64,000 nt of DNA from an uncultured Ruminiclostridium sp. (GTDB lineage Bacteria > Bacillota > Clostridia > Oscillospirales > Ruminococcaceae): contig CALXIO010000008.1 in assembly GCA_944388385.1 (NCBI GenBank), forward strand, positions 1 to 64,000, in the 5' to 3' direction. Positions within the stretch are counted from its first letter, which is position 1, and each line of letters opens with the position of its first letter. Below, piece by piece: positions 50,517 through 60,412 of this stretch. Below the pieces are notes generated by a model. That model was not told the origin of the DNA. It saw nothing but the letters and a program-made list of their open reading frames with translations, and made no database searches. The position numbers were made by a program, and so were the translations under genes.

Positions 50517-53500
50517 TCAGAATAAGGTCATCTGGGATGACATGGGAAGGTCATCAAACACATTCATTTCATAAAGCTTTGTAATGACTGTGCCGTTTAT
50601 ACCTGCCTGCGCCTGAATATCCTCAATACAGGTATAATCCCCTTCTTCGATTGACTCTTTCAGCTTGATTGCCGCATTTTCGCCGCAGCCCTCAACCGCC
50701 ATAAAGGGAAGCCTCAGATTTCCGTCCTCAATAACATAGCTTGTGGCATTGGATTTAAGATAGTGTACCGGCAGGAATGTGATACCTCTTAACATCATTT
50801 CCTTAATAATGATAAGGGCATCCACCATAGCCTCCTCCTTGGGAGTTCTTTCCTTTTTGTCCTTTCCCATAATGGAATCTATCTTGTTTCTTACACTTGC
50901 AAGGCCACCTAAAACAGTATTTACATCAATGTTTTCTGTGTGCTTTGTAAGTAATGCAGAATAAAATTCCACCGGGTAATATACCTTAAACCAGCATAGC
51001 TTAACTGCACCCATTACATATGCCGCCGCATGAGCCTTAGGGAACATATACTTGATTTTTTTACAGCTTTCCACATACCACTCGGGAACATTGTTGTCCT
51101 TGAAGGCCTTATATATATCATCATCGAACATCTTTTTGGCTTTACCCTTACGGGTGATTTCCATTATCTTAAATGCCATTTTAGGCTGTAAGCCCTTGTG
51201 CATAAGATATACCATAATATCGTCACGGCATCCTATAACCTCAGAAATGGTACAGGTGCCGTTTTTGATAAGCTCTTGGGCATTTCCTAACCATACATCC
51301 GTACCGTGGGAAAGTCCTGATATCTGTAACAGGTCGGAGAATTTTTTAGGCTGAGCGTCCTTTAGCATCTGGATAGTAAAGGGTGTGCCGAATTCCGGGA
51401 TACCATAGGTACCGCTGGAAACTCCCAATTCATCCTCGGATATGCCTAAGGGCTCTGTGGAGGTAAACAGCTTCATTACCTTTTCATCGCTTGTGGGTAC
51501 ATCGGCTATTTTTATTCCTGTAAGGTTTTCAAGATGCTTATAGAGGGTGGGAACATCGTGACCCAGCTCATCAAGCTTCAGAATAGTATCGTGAAGGGCA
51601 TGGAAGTCAAAGTGAGTAGTTATCATGTCACTTTCGGTTTTATCCGCAGGATGCTGTACCGCTGTAAAATCATATACATCAAAATCCGCAGGAACAACAA
51701 CCATGCCCCCGGGATGCTGTGAGGTGGTACGCTTAACACCTGTACAGCCGGTGGAAAGTCTTTTCAGCTCCGCCTGATTTAAGGTAAGGTTTTTGGATTC
51801 TGCCCATTTTAAAACATAGCCTATGGCTGTCTTTTCCTGTACGGCGGAAATAGTTCCTGCCTTAAACACGTGATCCTTACCGAATAATTCTTCTGTGTAT
51901 CTATGTACCTTGCCCTGTACTTCACCGGAAAAGTTAAGGTCAATATCCGGGGATTTATCACCGTCAAAGCCAAGGAAGGTTTCAAAGGGTATATCGTGGC
52001 CGTCTCTTATAAGGGGTGTGCCGCAATTGGGACAATCCTTGGCAGGAAGGTCATAGCCTGAGCCTACTGTTCCTGCCGGTACAAATTCATTGTAGCGACA
52101 GTTGGGGCAACGATAATGGGGCGGCAAGGGATTAACCTCTGAAATACCTGCCATTATAGCTACTACCGATGAGCCTACCGAACCACGGGAGCCTACAAGG
52201 TAGCCGTTTGCCTCTGAATAGGCAACTAACTTCTGGGCGATCATATAAAGCACCGCAAAGCCGTGGCCTATAATAGAGTCAAGCTCCTTTTTAAGACGGG
52301 ACTGAACAACATCCGGAAGGTCATCTCCGTACCAGGCATGGGCTCTTTCCCAGCAAAGTCTTTGCAGATCCTCGTTTGCGCCTTCAATATAGGGAGTATA
52401 TGTGCCCTTAGGTATAGGTCTTACCACCTCGACCATATCGGCAATCTTTTGTGTATTTGTAACTACTACTTCATATGCCTTTTCCTTGCCTAAGTAAGCA
52501 AATTCCTCCAGCATTTCTTCGGTTGTGCGCATATAAAGGGGGGCTTGCTCAAAGGCATCGCCATAGCCTTGTCCTGCCTGTAATACCTCACGGAATATAG
52601 CATCCTCGGGGTCCTTGAAATGAACGTCACAGGTAGCCACAACAGGTTTTCCAAGCTTATCTCCAAGGGCAACTATTTTGCGGTTTATTTCCCGTAATTC
52701 TTCCTCGTTTGCCACCTTGTTTGTTCTTACAAGGAATTTATTATTGCCTATTGGCTGAATTTCAAGGTAGTCATAGAATGAGGCTATTTCCTCAATCTTT
52801 TCCTTAGACTCCTTATTTAAAATTGCCCGGTAAAGCTCCCCTGCCTCACAGGCACTGCCTATAATAAGACCCTCCCTGTGCTTTTCAAGGTATGACTTTG
52901 GTACTCTGGGCTTTTTATAGAAATAATCAAGGTTGGAAGCGGAAATAATACGGTAGAGATTTTTAAGTCCTACCTTGTTTTTAACAAGTATGATCTGATG
53001 ATAGGATTTCTCCTTCTTTACATCCACTTCCCCGTAGGCTCTGTTAAAGTCGTCAAGGGTTTCAAGCTTTGCACTTTCCCTTGTATCTGCCACCATCTGC
53101 TTATAGATAAGATACAGCATTTCTGCATCGGCTACTGCTCTGTGGTGGTTAAAGTCGCCTAAGTTATAATACTTTGCTATTGTATCCAGCTTGTGATTTT
53201 TAAGTCCCTTAAGGTGGGCTCTTGCTATTTGTAAAGTATCAACATAGGAATTGGTAAACTCTGTACCCATACGAAAAGCGGCACTTTTTATAAAGCTCAC
53301 ATCAAACTTGGCGTTGTGAGCGCATACAGGACTATCTCCGCAAAATTCCATAAAGCTCTTAACAGCCTCAGCCTCAAGAGGGGCATCTGCCACCATATCA
53401 TCAGTAATGCCGGTAAGCCTTGTTATTTCTGAGGGGATAGGCTTTTCCGGATTTACAAAGGTGGAAAATCTGTCTGTTATCTCAAGATTTTTTATCTTAA

Positions 53501-55304
53501 TTGCGCCTATTTCGGTGATACGCTCATTTGCAGGGGTAAGGCCGGTGGTTTCTATATCGAATACTATAAGCTCCCCGTCAACAGTTACACCGTCACAGCC
53601 CTCTACTATGGCATTACCGTCATTTACAAAGTATGCCTCCATGCCGTAGATAACCTTGAAATCCGGGTCCTCCTTGTTTATATCTTCTACGGTATTCATA
53701 GCCTCGGGAAATGCCTGGGCATTTCCGTGGTCGGTTATGGCTATTGCCCTTTGACCCCAGCTGTGAGCCTGCTTTATAAGGGACTGTGCAGAGGAAAGTC
53801 CGTCCATATCGGACATCTGTGTATGAAGGTGTAATTCCACCCTCTTTTCAGGGGCATTGTCCTTCTTTTTCTTTAAGGATACCTCCATTATGGATTGGGG
53901 CTCTAATATGTAGGATTTTGCAAAGTCATCATACTTATAATTGCCGTTTATAAGAAGTGTATTTCCCACCTTTACAAAATTGTAAAGATCTATCTTTGCG
54001 CTATTCACAAAGAATTTAAGCACAATAGATGAGGTGCGGTCGGAAATATAGGCGGTAATAATTGTGGACTTGCCGTTTTTGGTTTCCTTGCTTTCTACAA
54101 AGAAAACCTCGCCCCATACAGTAAGATTTTCCTTAGCGGAAAATAATTCATTCATAGCAACAGGAGCATCATTTATAGGTGCGCCCATTATAAGCCTTGC
54201 CTTTTCGGTAAATATATCGCTGTCGGAAATAAGGCTCATTTCCTCGGGATTTTCAAAGGGCAGATTTCTTCCTGCAAAGGAGGTCTGTACAGTACCTGTT
54301 GTTGCATTTCCTCCGGAAATATTCAGCTTTACATCCTTTTTAAGCTGTACTGTCATTATGGCATTGGGGGTAAAGCACATTTCCTTGGTGAAATTATCCG
54401 TTTCATATTTGCCCTTTGCAATAATTATTGCGCCGTCATCAAAAAAGTCATACTTTTCCAGCTTTTCCGTAAGGGCAAAAAGCTTTATATCTATTCTTCC
54501 GGTGTCATCACATAAATTACCGGAAACAATGGTATAAACACCCTTTGAGGTGTCCCTTCTTTCCACATTCTGAAGCTGACCCCATACAGTAAGGTTTTTG
54601 CCTTCCTTGGTTAAGGTGTTAAGTGATATTGGGGCATCATTTATCTGAAAGCCGTAATATACTGTGGCATTTTCTTCAAACTTGTCCGACTTAAAGCCTA
54701 AAGCAACTGTTTCAGGCTCATCATATACCTCAGGTCTGCCGCCTCTTGATTTTTTCGGCGCAGGCTCTGAAAAGCTGTTAAACTCAGGTAAGGGCTCTTT
54801 TCTTAAAGCCTCTATGTAGCTTTCATCCGGCTCAGGGTAGCTTACACTGTCATCCGCTGTAAATTTTACTGTTATTCTTTTTGAGAATGTGCCGTATACA
54901 AAGTTTTCTATCTGCTTTTCAATATTATCCTCAATCAGTAACTGCATACCGCCGTGCTTTAAGGTAAACTCAAAGGTATCTCCGTCATCGTCAATTTCCG
55001 CATCGTTAAGGTAGCCGTTTATAACTCCCTTTGTCTGCTTTAAAAGCTTGATAATATCTCTTATATATTCCTTATCGAACAGAGTAATATCATATCTGGG
55101 ATAAAGCAATACCATAGGTACACTAAGATAAGCGGCAAGCACCTTTCCTACCTCAATAAGCTCCTCAGCCGAAATAAGCTCTCCTGCTTCTATAAGAATA
55201 TTAAGTGAGCCGTTTTTTCTTATTTTAATCTGCTTTATTTCAGAATTACCTATATTTTCAGCAAAACTGATGTCGCTGAAATATTCCTTAAATAAAGTAG
55301 CCAT
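50517..55304 (-). CDS. polC: DNA polymerase III PolC-type alpha subunit with duplicated OB domain
   Basis: PolC (1595 residues) is the main replicative polymerase of low-GC Gram-positives. Order of domains: N-terminal domain; two similar OB-fold-like units (about 221-325 and 375-478, sharing INDAP..., NLTVWG and IM-V-LKK); PHP domain from about 488 (VELHLHTQMSDMDGL, ITDHGN); inserted proofreading exonuclease from about 578 (FDIETTGLTP, CAHNAKFDVSF); second PHP part; zinc-binding CPNCRYNEF and CPNCGTP; palm domain with SPDIDLNF catalytic Asp residues and the FDFHALHDTILKLDELG region; fingers and C-terminal helix-hairpin-helix. It is about 150 residues longer than the B. subtilis enzyme (about 1437), and the second OB unit accounts for most of this. 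It ends the hom-to-polC operon, 18 bp after ispG. Confidence 0.96.
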   Translation of the reverse strand: MATLFKEYFSDISFAENIGNSEIKQIKIRKNGSLNILIEAGELISAEELIEVGKVLAAYLSVPMVLLYPRYDITLFDKEYIRDIIKLLKQTKGVINGYLNDAEIDDDGDTFEFTLKHGGMQLLIEDNIEKQIENFVYGTFSKRITVKFTADDSVSYPEPDESYIEALRKEPLPEFNSFSEPAPKKSRGGRPEVYDEPETVALGFKSDKFEENATVYYGFQINDAPISLNTLTKEGKNLTVWGQLQNVERRDTSKGVYTIVSGNLCDDTGRIDIKLFALTEKLEKYDFFDDGAIIIAKGKYETDNFTKEMCFTPNAIMTVQLKKDVKLNISGGNATTGTVQTSFAGRNLPFENPEEMSLISDSDIFTEKARLIMGAPINDAPVAMNELFSAKENLTVWGEVFFVESKETKNGKSTIITAYISDRTSSIVLKFFVNSAKIDLYNFVKVGNTLLINGNYKYDDFAKSYILEPQSIMEVSLKKKKDNAPEKRVELHLHTQMSDMDGLSSAQSLIKQAHSWGQRAIAITDHGNAQAFPEAMNTVEDINKEDPDFKVIYGMEAYFVNDGNAIVEGCDGVTVDGELIVFDIETTGLTPANERITEIGAIKIKNLEITDRFSTFVNPEKPIPSEITRLTGITDDMVADAPLEAEAVKSFMEFCGDSPVCAHNAKFDVSFIKSAAFRMGTEFTNSYVDTLQIARAHLKGLKNHKLDTIAKYYNLGDFNHHRAVADAEMLYLIYKQMVADTRESAKLETLDDFNRAYGEVDVKKEKSYHQIILVKNKVGLKNLYRIISASNLDYFYKKPRVPKSYLEKHREGLIIGSACEAGELYRAILNKESKEKIEEIASFYDYLEIQPIGNNKFLVRTNKVANEEELREINRKIVALGDKLGKPVVATCDVHFKDPEDAIFREVLQAGQGYGDAFEQAPLYMRTTEEMLEEFAYLGKEKAYEVVVTNTQKIADMVEVVRPIPKGTYTPYIEGANEDLQRLCWERAHAWYGDDLPDVVQSRLKKELDSIIGHGFAVLYMIAQKLVAYSEANGYLVGSRGSVGSSVVAIMAGISEVNPLPPHYRCPNCRYNEFVPAGTVGSGYDLPAKDCPNCGTPLIRDGHDIPFETFLGFDGDKSPDIDLNFSGEVQGKVHRYTEELFGKDHVFKAGTISAVQEKTAIGYVLKWAESKNLTLNQAELKRLSTGCTGVKRTTSQHPGGMVVVPADFDVYDFTAVQHPADKTESDMITTHFDFHALHDTILKLDELGHDVPTLYKHLENLTGIKIADVPTSDEKVMKLFTSTEPLGISEDELGVSSGTYGIPEFGTPFTIQMLKDAQPKKFSDLLQISGLSHGTDVWLGNAQELIKNGTCTISEVIGCRDDIMVYLMHKGLQPKMAFKIMEITRKGKAKKMFDDDIYKAFKDNNVPEWYVESCKKIKYMFPKAHAAAYVMGAVKLCWFKVYYPVEFYSALLTKHTENIDVNTVLGGLASVRNKIDSIMGKDKKERTPKEEAMVDALIIIKEMMLRGITFLPVHYLKSNATSYVIEDGNLRLPFMAVEGCGENAAIKLKESIEEGDYTCIEDIQAQAGINGTVITKLYEMNVFDDLPMSSQMTLF

Positions 55305-55322
55305 TTTTAAAACATCCCTTCA

Positions 55323-56360
55323 TTAAAGCCGTTTTATTTCCCTTAGTAATTCCGGAAGGAGGTTCTCCTCCTTCACATTATTTTTTATTATTACGCCCTT
55401 TTTGAATATAACTCCGACACCCTTTCCGCCGGCTATACCTATATCCGCATTTGAGGCTTCTCCCGGGCCGTTTACCACACAGCCCATAACTGCTATCTTG
55501 ATATTTTTATTTATATCCCTTGTACATTCCTCTACCTTTTTTGCAAGGGAGATAAGATCTATCTGTGTTCTGCCGCAGGTGGGACAGCTTACTATCTCAA
55601 CGCCTGTTCCCTTGCCTGTTGCCTTTAGTATATCCTTTGCGGCATATACCTCCTCCACAGGGTCAGCAGTAAGGGAAACTCTTATGGTATCCCCTATGCC
55701 GTCGCATAAAAGCGAGCCTATTCCAACAGAGGATTTTATTATTCCCATACGGGTAGTGCCTGCCTCTGTTACACCAAGGTGAAGCGGATAGGGGTATTTT
55801 TCATGTATCATACGATAGGAATCTATCATAAGTCTTACATCAGAGGATTTTACAGACAGCACAATATCATCAAAATCATATTTTCTGAGTAATGCAATAT
55901 GTCTTTCTGCACTTTCGCAAAGTGCCAAAGCGGTAGGTCTGCCGTATTTTGCCAGAATATCCTTTTCAACAGAGCCGCTGTTTACACCTATTCGGATAGG
56001 GATATTTTTAGCCCTGCATATATCCGCTACTGCCTTTACCCTGTCCTCGCCGCCTATATTACCGGGATTTATTCTTATCTTGTCAACGCCCATTTCTGCA
56101 CATTTTAATGCTATGCGGTAATCAAAGTGAATGTCCGCCACAACAGGGATATTTACCGCTTCCTTTAAGGCAGGAATAAGCCTTGCGTCCTCTATTGTGG
56201 GAACAGCGGTACGGATAATTTCACAGCCTGCCTTTTCAAGCCTTTTAGCCTGCTTGATATTTCCCTTTACATCACTTGCCGGAACATTAAGCATAGACTG
56301 GATATATATTTTATTTCCTCCAAGGGTGAGATTATTTATTTTAATTTTCTTTTTGCTCAT
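55323..56360 (-). CDS. ispG: 4-hydroxy-3-methylbut-2-en-1-yl diphosphate synthase
   Basis: IspG (345 residues), the penultimate enzyme of the MEP isoprenoid pathway, turns MEcPP into HMBPP with a [4Fe-4S] cluster. Cluster ligands are in SCPTCGRTQID and MGCVVNGPGEA; the barrel contains TAVPTIEDARLI and DKIRINPGNIG. ATG 56360 is chosen because AGGTGG lies 5 bp upstream; it follows the rseP stop by a single base. Together with dxr and uppS it places undecaprenyl supply in one operon. Confidence 0.96.
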   Translation of the reverse strand: MSKKKIKINNLTLGGNKIYIQSMLNVPASDVKGNIKQAKRLEKAGCEIIRTAVPTIEDARLIPALKEAVNIPVVADIHFDYRIALKCAEMGVDKIRINPGNIGGEDRVKAVADICRAKNIPIRIGVNSGSVEKDILAKYGRPTALALCESAERHIALLRKYDFDDIVLSVKSSDVRLMIDSYRMIHEKYPYPLHLGVTEAGTTRMGIIKSSVGIGSLLCDGIGDTIRVSLTADPVEEVYAAKDILKATGKGTGVEIVSCPTCGRTQIDLISLAKKVEECTRDINKNIKIAVMGCVVNGPGEASNADIGIAGGKGVGVIFKKGVIIKNNVKEENLLPELLREIKRL

Positions 56361-56361
56361 A

Positions 56362-57594
56362 TTATCCACCTGAAAACAGTCTTATAATATCATTGAAGCT
56401 AACCACTAACATAAGAAGCATAAGAAGTACAATGCCGATAAAATGCACCATGCCCTCATGCTCAGCCTTAATGGGCTTTCTTCTTATTGCCTCGATAATA
56501 AGGAAAACAAGTCTAGCACCGTCCATGGCAGGGATAGGAAGGAGATTGAATATTCCCACATTTACCGCTAAAAGTGCGGCTAAGGTCATCAGAGATTCCC
56601 AACCAAAGGAGGCAACTGTGCTTACACTCTGGATAACACCGATAGGACCGGAAATTTCATTAAGTCCGTAGGTACCGCTTATGAGATTTAAAAAGGAAAT
56701 CCACACAAGTCTGGCGTCAGAAATAAAATCAGCACCGGCGGAAGATAATACATTAAAGAAATTCTTTTCCTCTCCAAGTACACGAAAATCAAGGAACAGG
56801 CTGTTTTTCTCAGAAACATAGTCCTTCTTGTACTGCTCTATATGGGAAAGCAGCTTATCTGCAAATTCCGGGTTTTCTTCCTTCAGCTTATCAAATTCTG
56901 CTGTTGTCTTATTTGTGTCTATGTCAAAATAAGCGCTTACATCGGCAGCAAAGCCCTCGCTTTCCCCTACCAGCTTTTTATATTCCGAAATAAGCACCGC
57001 ATAGGAATGGGAGGCGAATTTTACATTTTCAAGGGTAATTTTCTGACCGTCTCTTATTACCTCAAAATCATAGGTAAAATATTGTGAGCCTATACCCCTT
57101 GACTGGGAATTTCCAAGCTGAAAGGAAATATCCATGGTATTAAAAATGCTCATGCCGTTTATGGATACTATCTTATTCCCTGGCTGAAGCACAGCGGAGC
57201 TTATGGCACCGTCGTGAAAGCTGGCTACTGTTGTTGTGGCTACTGCATTTGCACAAAGTACACTTACTACGCAGAAAATAAAGCCCAGTACAAAGTTCAT
57301 TATTGCACCTGCGGCAATAACTATCATTCTTTGCCATACGGGTTTATTACGAAAGCTGTTGGGATCATCCGATTCAAGATCCTCATCCAGCATAACAGAG
57401 CCGCCTATGGGAAGTGCTTTAAGGCAGTAGGTAGTGCCGTTACGGTCCTTTTGTAATATCTTAGGGCCCATGCCTATGGCAAATTCCTTTACATTCATCT
57501 TAAAGAGCTTCGCTGTAAAGAAATGGCCGAATTCGTGAATAAGAATTATAAGGAAAAATATTAAAATTGCCAGTAAAATGCTTAAAATATCCAA
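56362..57594 (-). CDS. rseP: RIP metalloprotease RseP (site-2 protease)
   Basis: RseP (410 residues) cleaves anti-sigma factors or signal-peptide remnants within the membrane. The zinc motif is IHEFGHFFTAKLF near residue 20, the second metal motif NLLPIPAMDGARLVF near the C-terminus, with a single PDZ domain in between (VLQPGNKIVSINGM). Between PDZ and the second motif there is a charged insertion of about 80 residues (about 200-280) that is larger than in E. coli-type proteins. The start is TTG 57594 with AAAGG 9 bp upstream; earlier starts would run into dxr. It lies 13 bp after dxr. Confidence 0.93.
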   Translation of the reverse strand: MDILSILLAILIFFLIILIHEFGHFFTAKLFKMNVKEFAIGMGPKILQKDRNGTTYCLKALPIGGSVMLDEDLESDDPNSFRNKPVWQRMIVIAAGAIMNFVLGFIFCVVSVLCANAVATTTVASFHDGAISSAVLQPGNKIVSINGMSIFNTMDISFQLGNSQSRGIGSQYFTYDFEVIRDGQKITLENVKFASHSYAVLISEYKKLVGESEGFAADVSAYFDIDTNKTTAEFDKLKEENPEFADKLLSHIEQYKKDYVSEKNSLFLDFRVLGEEKNFFNVLSSAGADFISDARLVWISFLNLISGTYGLNEISGPIGVIQSVSTVASFGWESLMTLAALLAVNVGIFNLLPIPAMDGARLVFLIIEAIRRKPIKAEHEGMVHFIGIVLLMLLMLVVSFNDIIRLFSGG

Positions 57595-57607
57595 AATCTG
57601 TATCCTT

Positions 57608-58756
57608 TCATATTCTTGATAAAATATACTCTCTTGTTGCTTTTTCTGTATCAAGTATATTATCAAGTGTGGGTTTAATGTTATGTTCTACATCCGAAAG
57701 AGCCGATATAACAAGCTCCCCTATTTTATAAAATGGAATCTTATCCTGAAGGAAAAGTCCCACCGCCGTTTCATTGGCGCTGTTAAGTACGGTACAGGCA
57801 GTACCTCCTTGCTTTATAGCCTTTTTGGCCGCAGAAAGACAAACAAAGGTGTCATAGTCGGGCTTTCCGAAGGTGAGAGTGCCTATTTCGGACAGGGACA
57901 GCTTTTTCTTGTCTGAGGTAAATCTTCCGGGATAGCTTAAAGCAAAGGCTATTGGTATGTGCATATCCGGTACACCCATCTGACCGATAATTGCTCCGTC
58001 CTCAAATTCCACAGCAGAATGAAGAATACTTTGCCTGTGGATAAGTATTTCTATTTTCTCCGGGGGAACATCAAAAAGCCATACCGCCTCAATAAGCTCC
58101 AGCCCCTTATTCATCATTGTAGCGCTGTCTATGGTGATTTTATTTCCCATTGTCCAGTTGGGGTGATTTAATGCCTGAGTCTTGGTGACGGTCTTTAACT
58201 GCTCCCTTGTATATCCGTAAAAAGGACCGCCTGAGGCTGTCAGCAGTATTTTTTCTATGGCATTTCCCCTGTTTCCCATAAGGGACTGGAAAATAGCACT
58301 ATGCTCGCTGTCTATCGGGATAATGGGTAACTGCTTTTCTTTAGCAAGGGCGGTTACAATTTCACCGCCGGTAACTAAGGTTTCCTTATTAGCAAGGGCT
58401 ACCCGGTTTCCGCTTTCAATGGCTTTTAATGTGGGGCGAAGTCCTATCATGCCCACCACCGCATTTACTACCATATCACAGGGTATAGCGGCAATCTCGC
58501 AAAGTCCCTCTACACCGGATAAAACCTTAATATCCGTATCGGAAAGTCTTTGCTTTATATCAGAGTAATACCTGTCATCTCCTACACAGACAGCCTTTGG
58601 CGAAAACTCCCTTGCCTGCTGTTCAAGAAGCCTTGTATTACAGTTTGCACAAAGTGCAACAGGCTTTATATCCTGAGCCTTACATATATCAAGCGTCTGT
58701 GTACCGATAGAACCGGTACTGCCGAGAAGCACTATATCCCGAACTCTGTTATACAA
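57608..58756 (-). CDS. dxr: 1-deoxy-D-xylulose 5-phosphate reductoisomerase
   Basis: Dxr (382 residues) makes MEP from DXP with NADPH, the first committed isoprenoid step. Motifs: LLGSTGSIGTQTLDI (nucleotide binding), ANKETLVTGGE, IPIDSEHSAIFQ, LTASGGPFYG, HPNWTMGNKITIDSATMMNKGLELIEA and the metal-binding Glu residues in that region. TTG 58756 is preferred since GAGGTG lies 6 bp before it; a longer frame starts at 58780. A perfect 8-bp hairpin (58781-58804) sits between cdsA and dxr. Confidence 0.95.
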   Translation of the reverse strand: MYNRVRDIVLLGSTGSIGTQTLDICKAQDIKPVALCANCNTRLLEQQAREFSPKAVCVGDDRYYSDIKQRLSDTDIKVLSGVEGLCEIAAIPCDMVVNAVVGMIGLRPTLKAIESGNRVALANKETLVTGGEIVTALAKEKQLPIIPIDSEHSAIFQSLMGNRGNAIEKILLTASGGPFYGYTREQLKTVTKTQALNHPNWTMGNKITIDSATMMNKGLELIEAVWLFDVPPEKIEILIHRQSILHSAVEFEDGAIIGQMGVPDMHIPIAFALSYPGRFTSDKKKLSLSEIGTLTFGKPDYDTFVCLSAAKKAIKQGGTACTVLNSANETAVGLFLQDKIPFYKIGELVISALSDVEHNIKPTLDNILDTEKATREYILSRI

Positions 58757-58780
58757 GCCTTTCACCTCACTATGAAACAA

Positions 58781-58804
58781 TGCCGAAGAAATTTCACTTC
58801 GGCA
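58781..58804 (-). other. Hairpin between cdsA and dxr
   Basis: TGCCGAAG/CTTCGGCA, an 8-bp perfect stem with 8-nt loop, followed on the minus strand by TTGTTTCATAG. It is a weak intrinsic terminator at best, so it could attenuate reading into dxr. Confidence 0.5.
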
Positions 58805-58814
58805 TTGGATAATT

Positions 58815-59666
58815 TTAAACTAACTGCTCTATAGGGAAAAATACGCAGAAAATCATATACGCAAAGGGTGCCACAAAAAGCACGCTGTCAAATCTGTCAA
58901 GCACACCGCCGTGACCGGGAAGAATATTGCCGAAGTCCTTTACTGCACATTCTCTTTTTACAAGGGAGGCAGAAAGATCTCCCACCACACCTAAAACAGA
59001 AAGCACAAGGGCAAGCAATATTAAATATATCCAGTTTACACGGAAAGTATTCACCCCGTTATTTATCATTCTGTCGATAAACTCATAGGCAAAGCAAAGT
59101 ATCGCCGCCGCCACACCTGAAGTAACAATACCGCCTACAAAGCCCTCCCAGGTCTTTTTGGGACTTATTGAGGGGCACATTTTATGCTTTCCGAGGAAGG
59201 TTCCCACAAAATAAGCTCCTGCATCCCCTATCCATGCGCTTATCATGATGTAAACCACAAGGAAGGTGGCGTGTTCAGGGAAAGCCGTTCTTGTGAACGC
59301 TATTGTGCTTAATGACAAGGGAATGGCAATAGATATAAAGGCTATAAGTGCCACCTGTTCAAACCTTGCCTTTTCGTGGCAGAAAATAAGCACCACAAAG
59401 AGTATTATCACAAAGGCATAATATATCATTCTTGCATAGGAACGCAAGGGCTCCAGCCAGAATATAAAGGGGGTGATGGCTACAAAGATAAGGCTTAAAA
59501 CCGATATGGCTTTATTCTTTACATACTTTGTAACAACCAGCATTTCATATACCGCCATAGTGGATATAAGTGCCATTGTTATATAGTAAACAAGCTCGTT
59601 GTTAAGTGCGACCACCAATATACCCAGAGGTATGGCAATAGCCGCAGATATTATTCGTTGTGCCAT
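58815..59666 (-). CDS. cdsA: Phosphatidate cytidylyltransferase
   Basis: CdsA (283 residues), an integral membrane enzyme with about eight helices, makes CDP-diacylglycerol from phosphatidate and CTP for phospholipid synthesis. The family signature is at the C-terminal half: SISPKKTWEGFVGG and, near the end, SLVKRECAVKDFGNILPGHGGVLDRFDSVLF, holding the catalytic and metal-binding Asp residues. AAAGGATAATT precedes the ATG. It lies 23 bp after uppS in the standard uppS-cdsA-dxr-rseP order. Confidence 0.96.
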   Translation of the reverse strand: MAQRIISAAIAIPLGILVVALNNELVYYITMALISTMAVYEMLVVTKYVKNKAISVLSLIFVAITPFIFWLEPLRSYARMIYYAFVIILFVVLIFCHEKARFEQVALIAFISIAIPLSLSTIAFTRTAFPEHATFLVVYIMISAWIGDAGAYFVGTFLGKHKMCPSISPKKTWEGFVGGIVTSGVAAAILCFAYEFIDRMINNGVNTFRVNWIYLILLALVLSVLGVVGDLSASLVKRECAVKDFGNILPGHGGVLDRFDSVLFVAPFAYMIFCVFFPIEQLV

Positions 59667-59689
59667 AATTATCCTTTCAGATGCAGGAA

Positions 59690-60412
59690 TTACACTCCGC
59701 CGAAGCGACGATTTCTCTTAGCATATTCCCTGCAGGCAAATGTTAAGTCCTCCATGGTAAAATCAGGCCACAGAACATCCATAAATACAAATTCCGCATA
59801 GGCACACTGCCAGATAAGAAAATTGGAAAGTCTCATCTCACCGCTGGGTCTTACCATAAGATCCACATTGGGTATGCCCTTTGTATAAAGATAATTTTCA
59901 AACTGCTGTTCTGATATAGAGTCTATATCCCCGATAATTCCCTCTTTATAGTCCTTAGCTATATTCTTAGCCGCATTTACGATTTCATCCCTGCCGCCGT
60001 AATTTAATGCCACAAGTAAATTAAAACCGTCATTGTTTAAAGAGGTCTGCTCAATCTCTATAAGCCTGTTTTTTATATTATCCGGGAAAACAGACTTATC
60101 TCCGGGGAAGATTATTCTTACATTTTCCTTGGAAAATGCCTTAATATCATCAAGATACTGTATAAGCAGCTTCATAATGGCTTCCACCTCTTCACGGGGT
60201 CTTTTCCAGTTTTCGGTGGAAAAGGCATAGAAGGTGGCATTTTTTATGCCGAGCTTACGGCAATCCTGGACTGTCCTCTTAAAAACCTTAGCCCCCTGTG
60301 TGTGGCCGGCGGTTCTGGGAAGTCGTCTTTTCTTCGCCCATCTGCCGTTTCCGTCCATTATGATACCTATATGAACCGGTAACTGCTCTTTTGTTAATTC
60401 AAAGTCAGACAT
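59690..60412 (-). CDS. uppS: Undecaprenyl diphosphate synthase
   Basis: UppS (240 residues) elongates farnesyl diphosphate with isopentenyl units to the C55 lipid carrier for cell-wall synthesis. The cis-prenyltransferase signatures are HIGIIMDGNGRWAKKRRLPRTAGH with the catalytic Asp, TFYAFSTENWKRP, LNYGGRDEIVNA, and DLMVRPSGEMRLSNFLIWQCAYAEF. In most species the last motif reads RTSGE; here it is RPSGE. The start codon overlaps the frr stop by one base (TAATG), so the two are translationally coupled. Confidence 0.96.
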   Translation of the reverse strand: MSDFELTKEQLPVHIGIIMDGNGRWAKKRRLPRTAGHTQGAKVFKRTVQDCRKLGIKNATFYAFSTENWKRPREEVEAIMKLLIQYLDDIKAFSKENVRIIFPGDKSVFPDNIKNRLIEIEQTSLNNDGFNLLVALNYGGRDEIVNAAKNIAKDYKEGIIGDIDSISEQQFENYLYTKGIPNVDLMVRPSGEMRLSNFLIWQCAYAEFVFMDVLWPDFTMEDLTFACREYAKRNRRFGGV

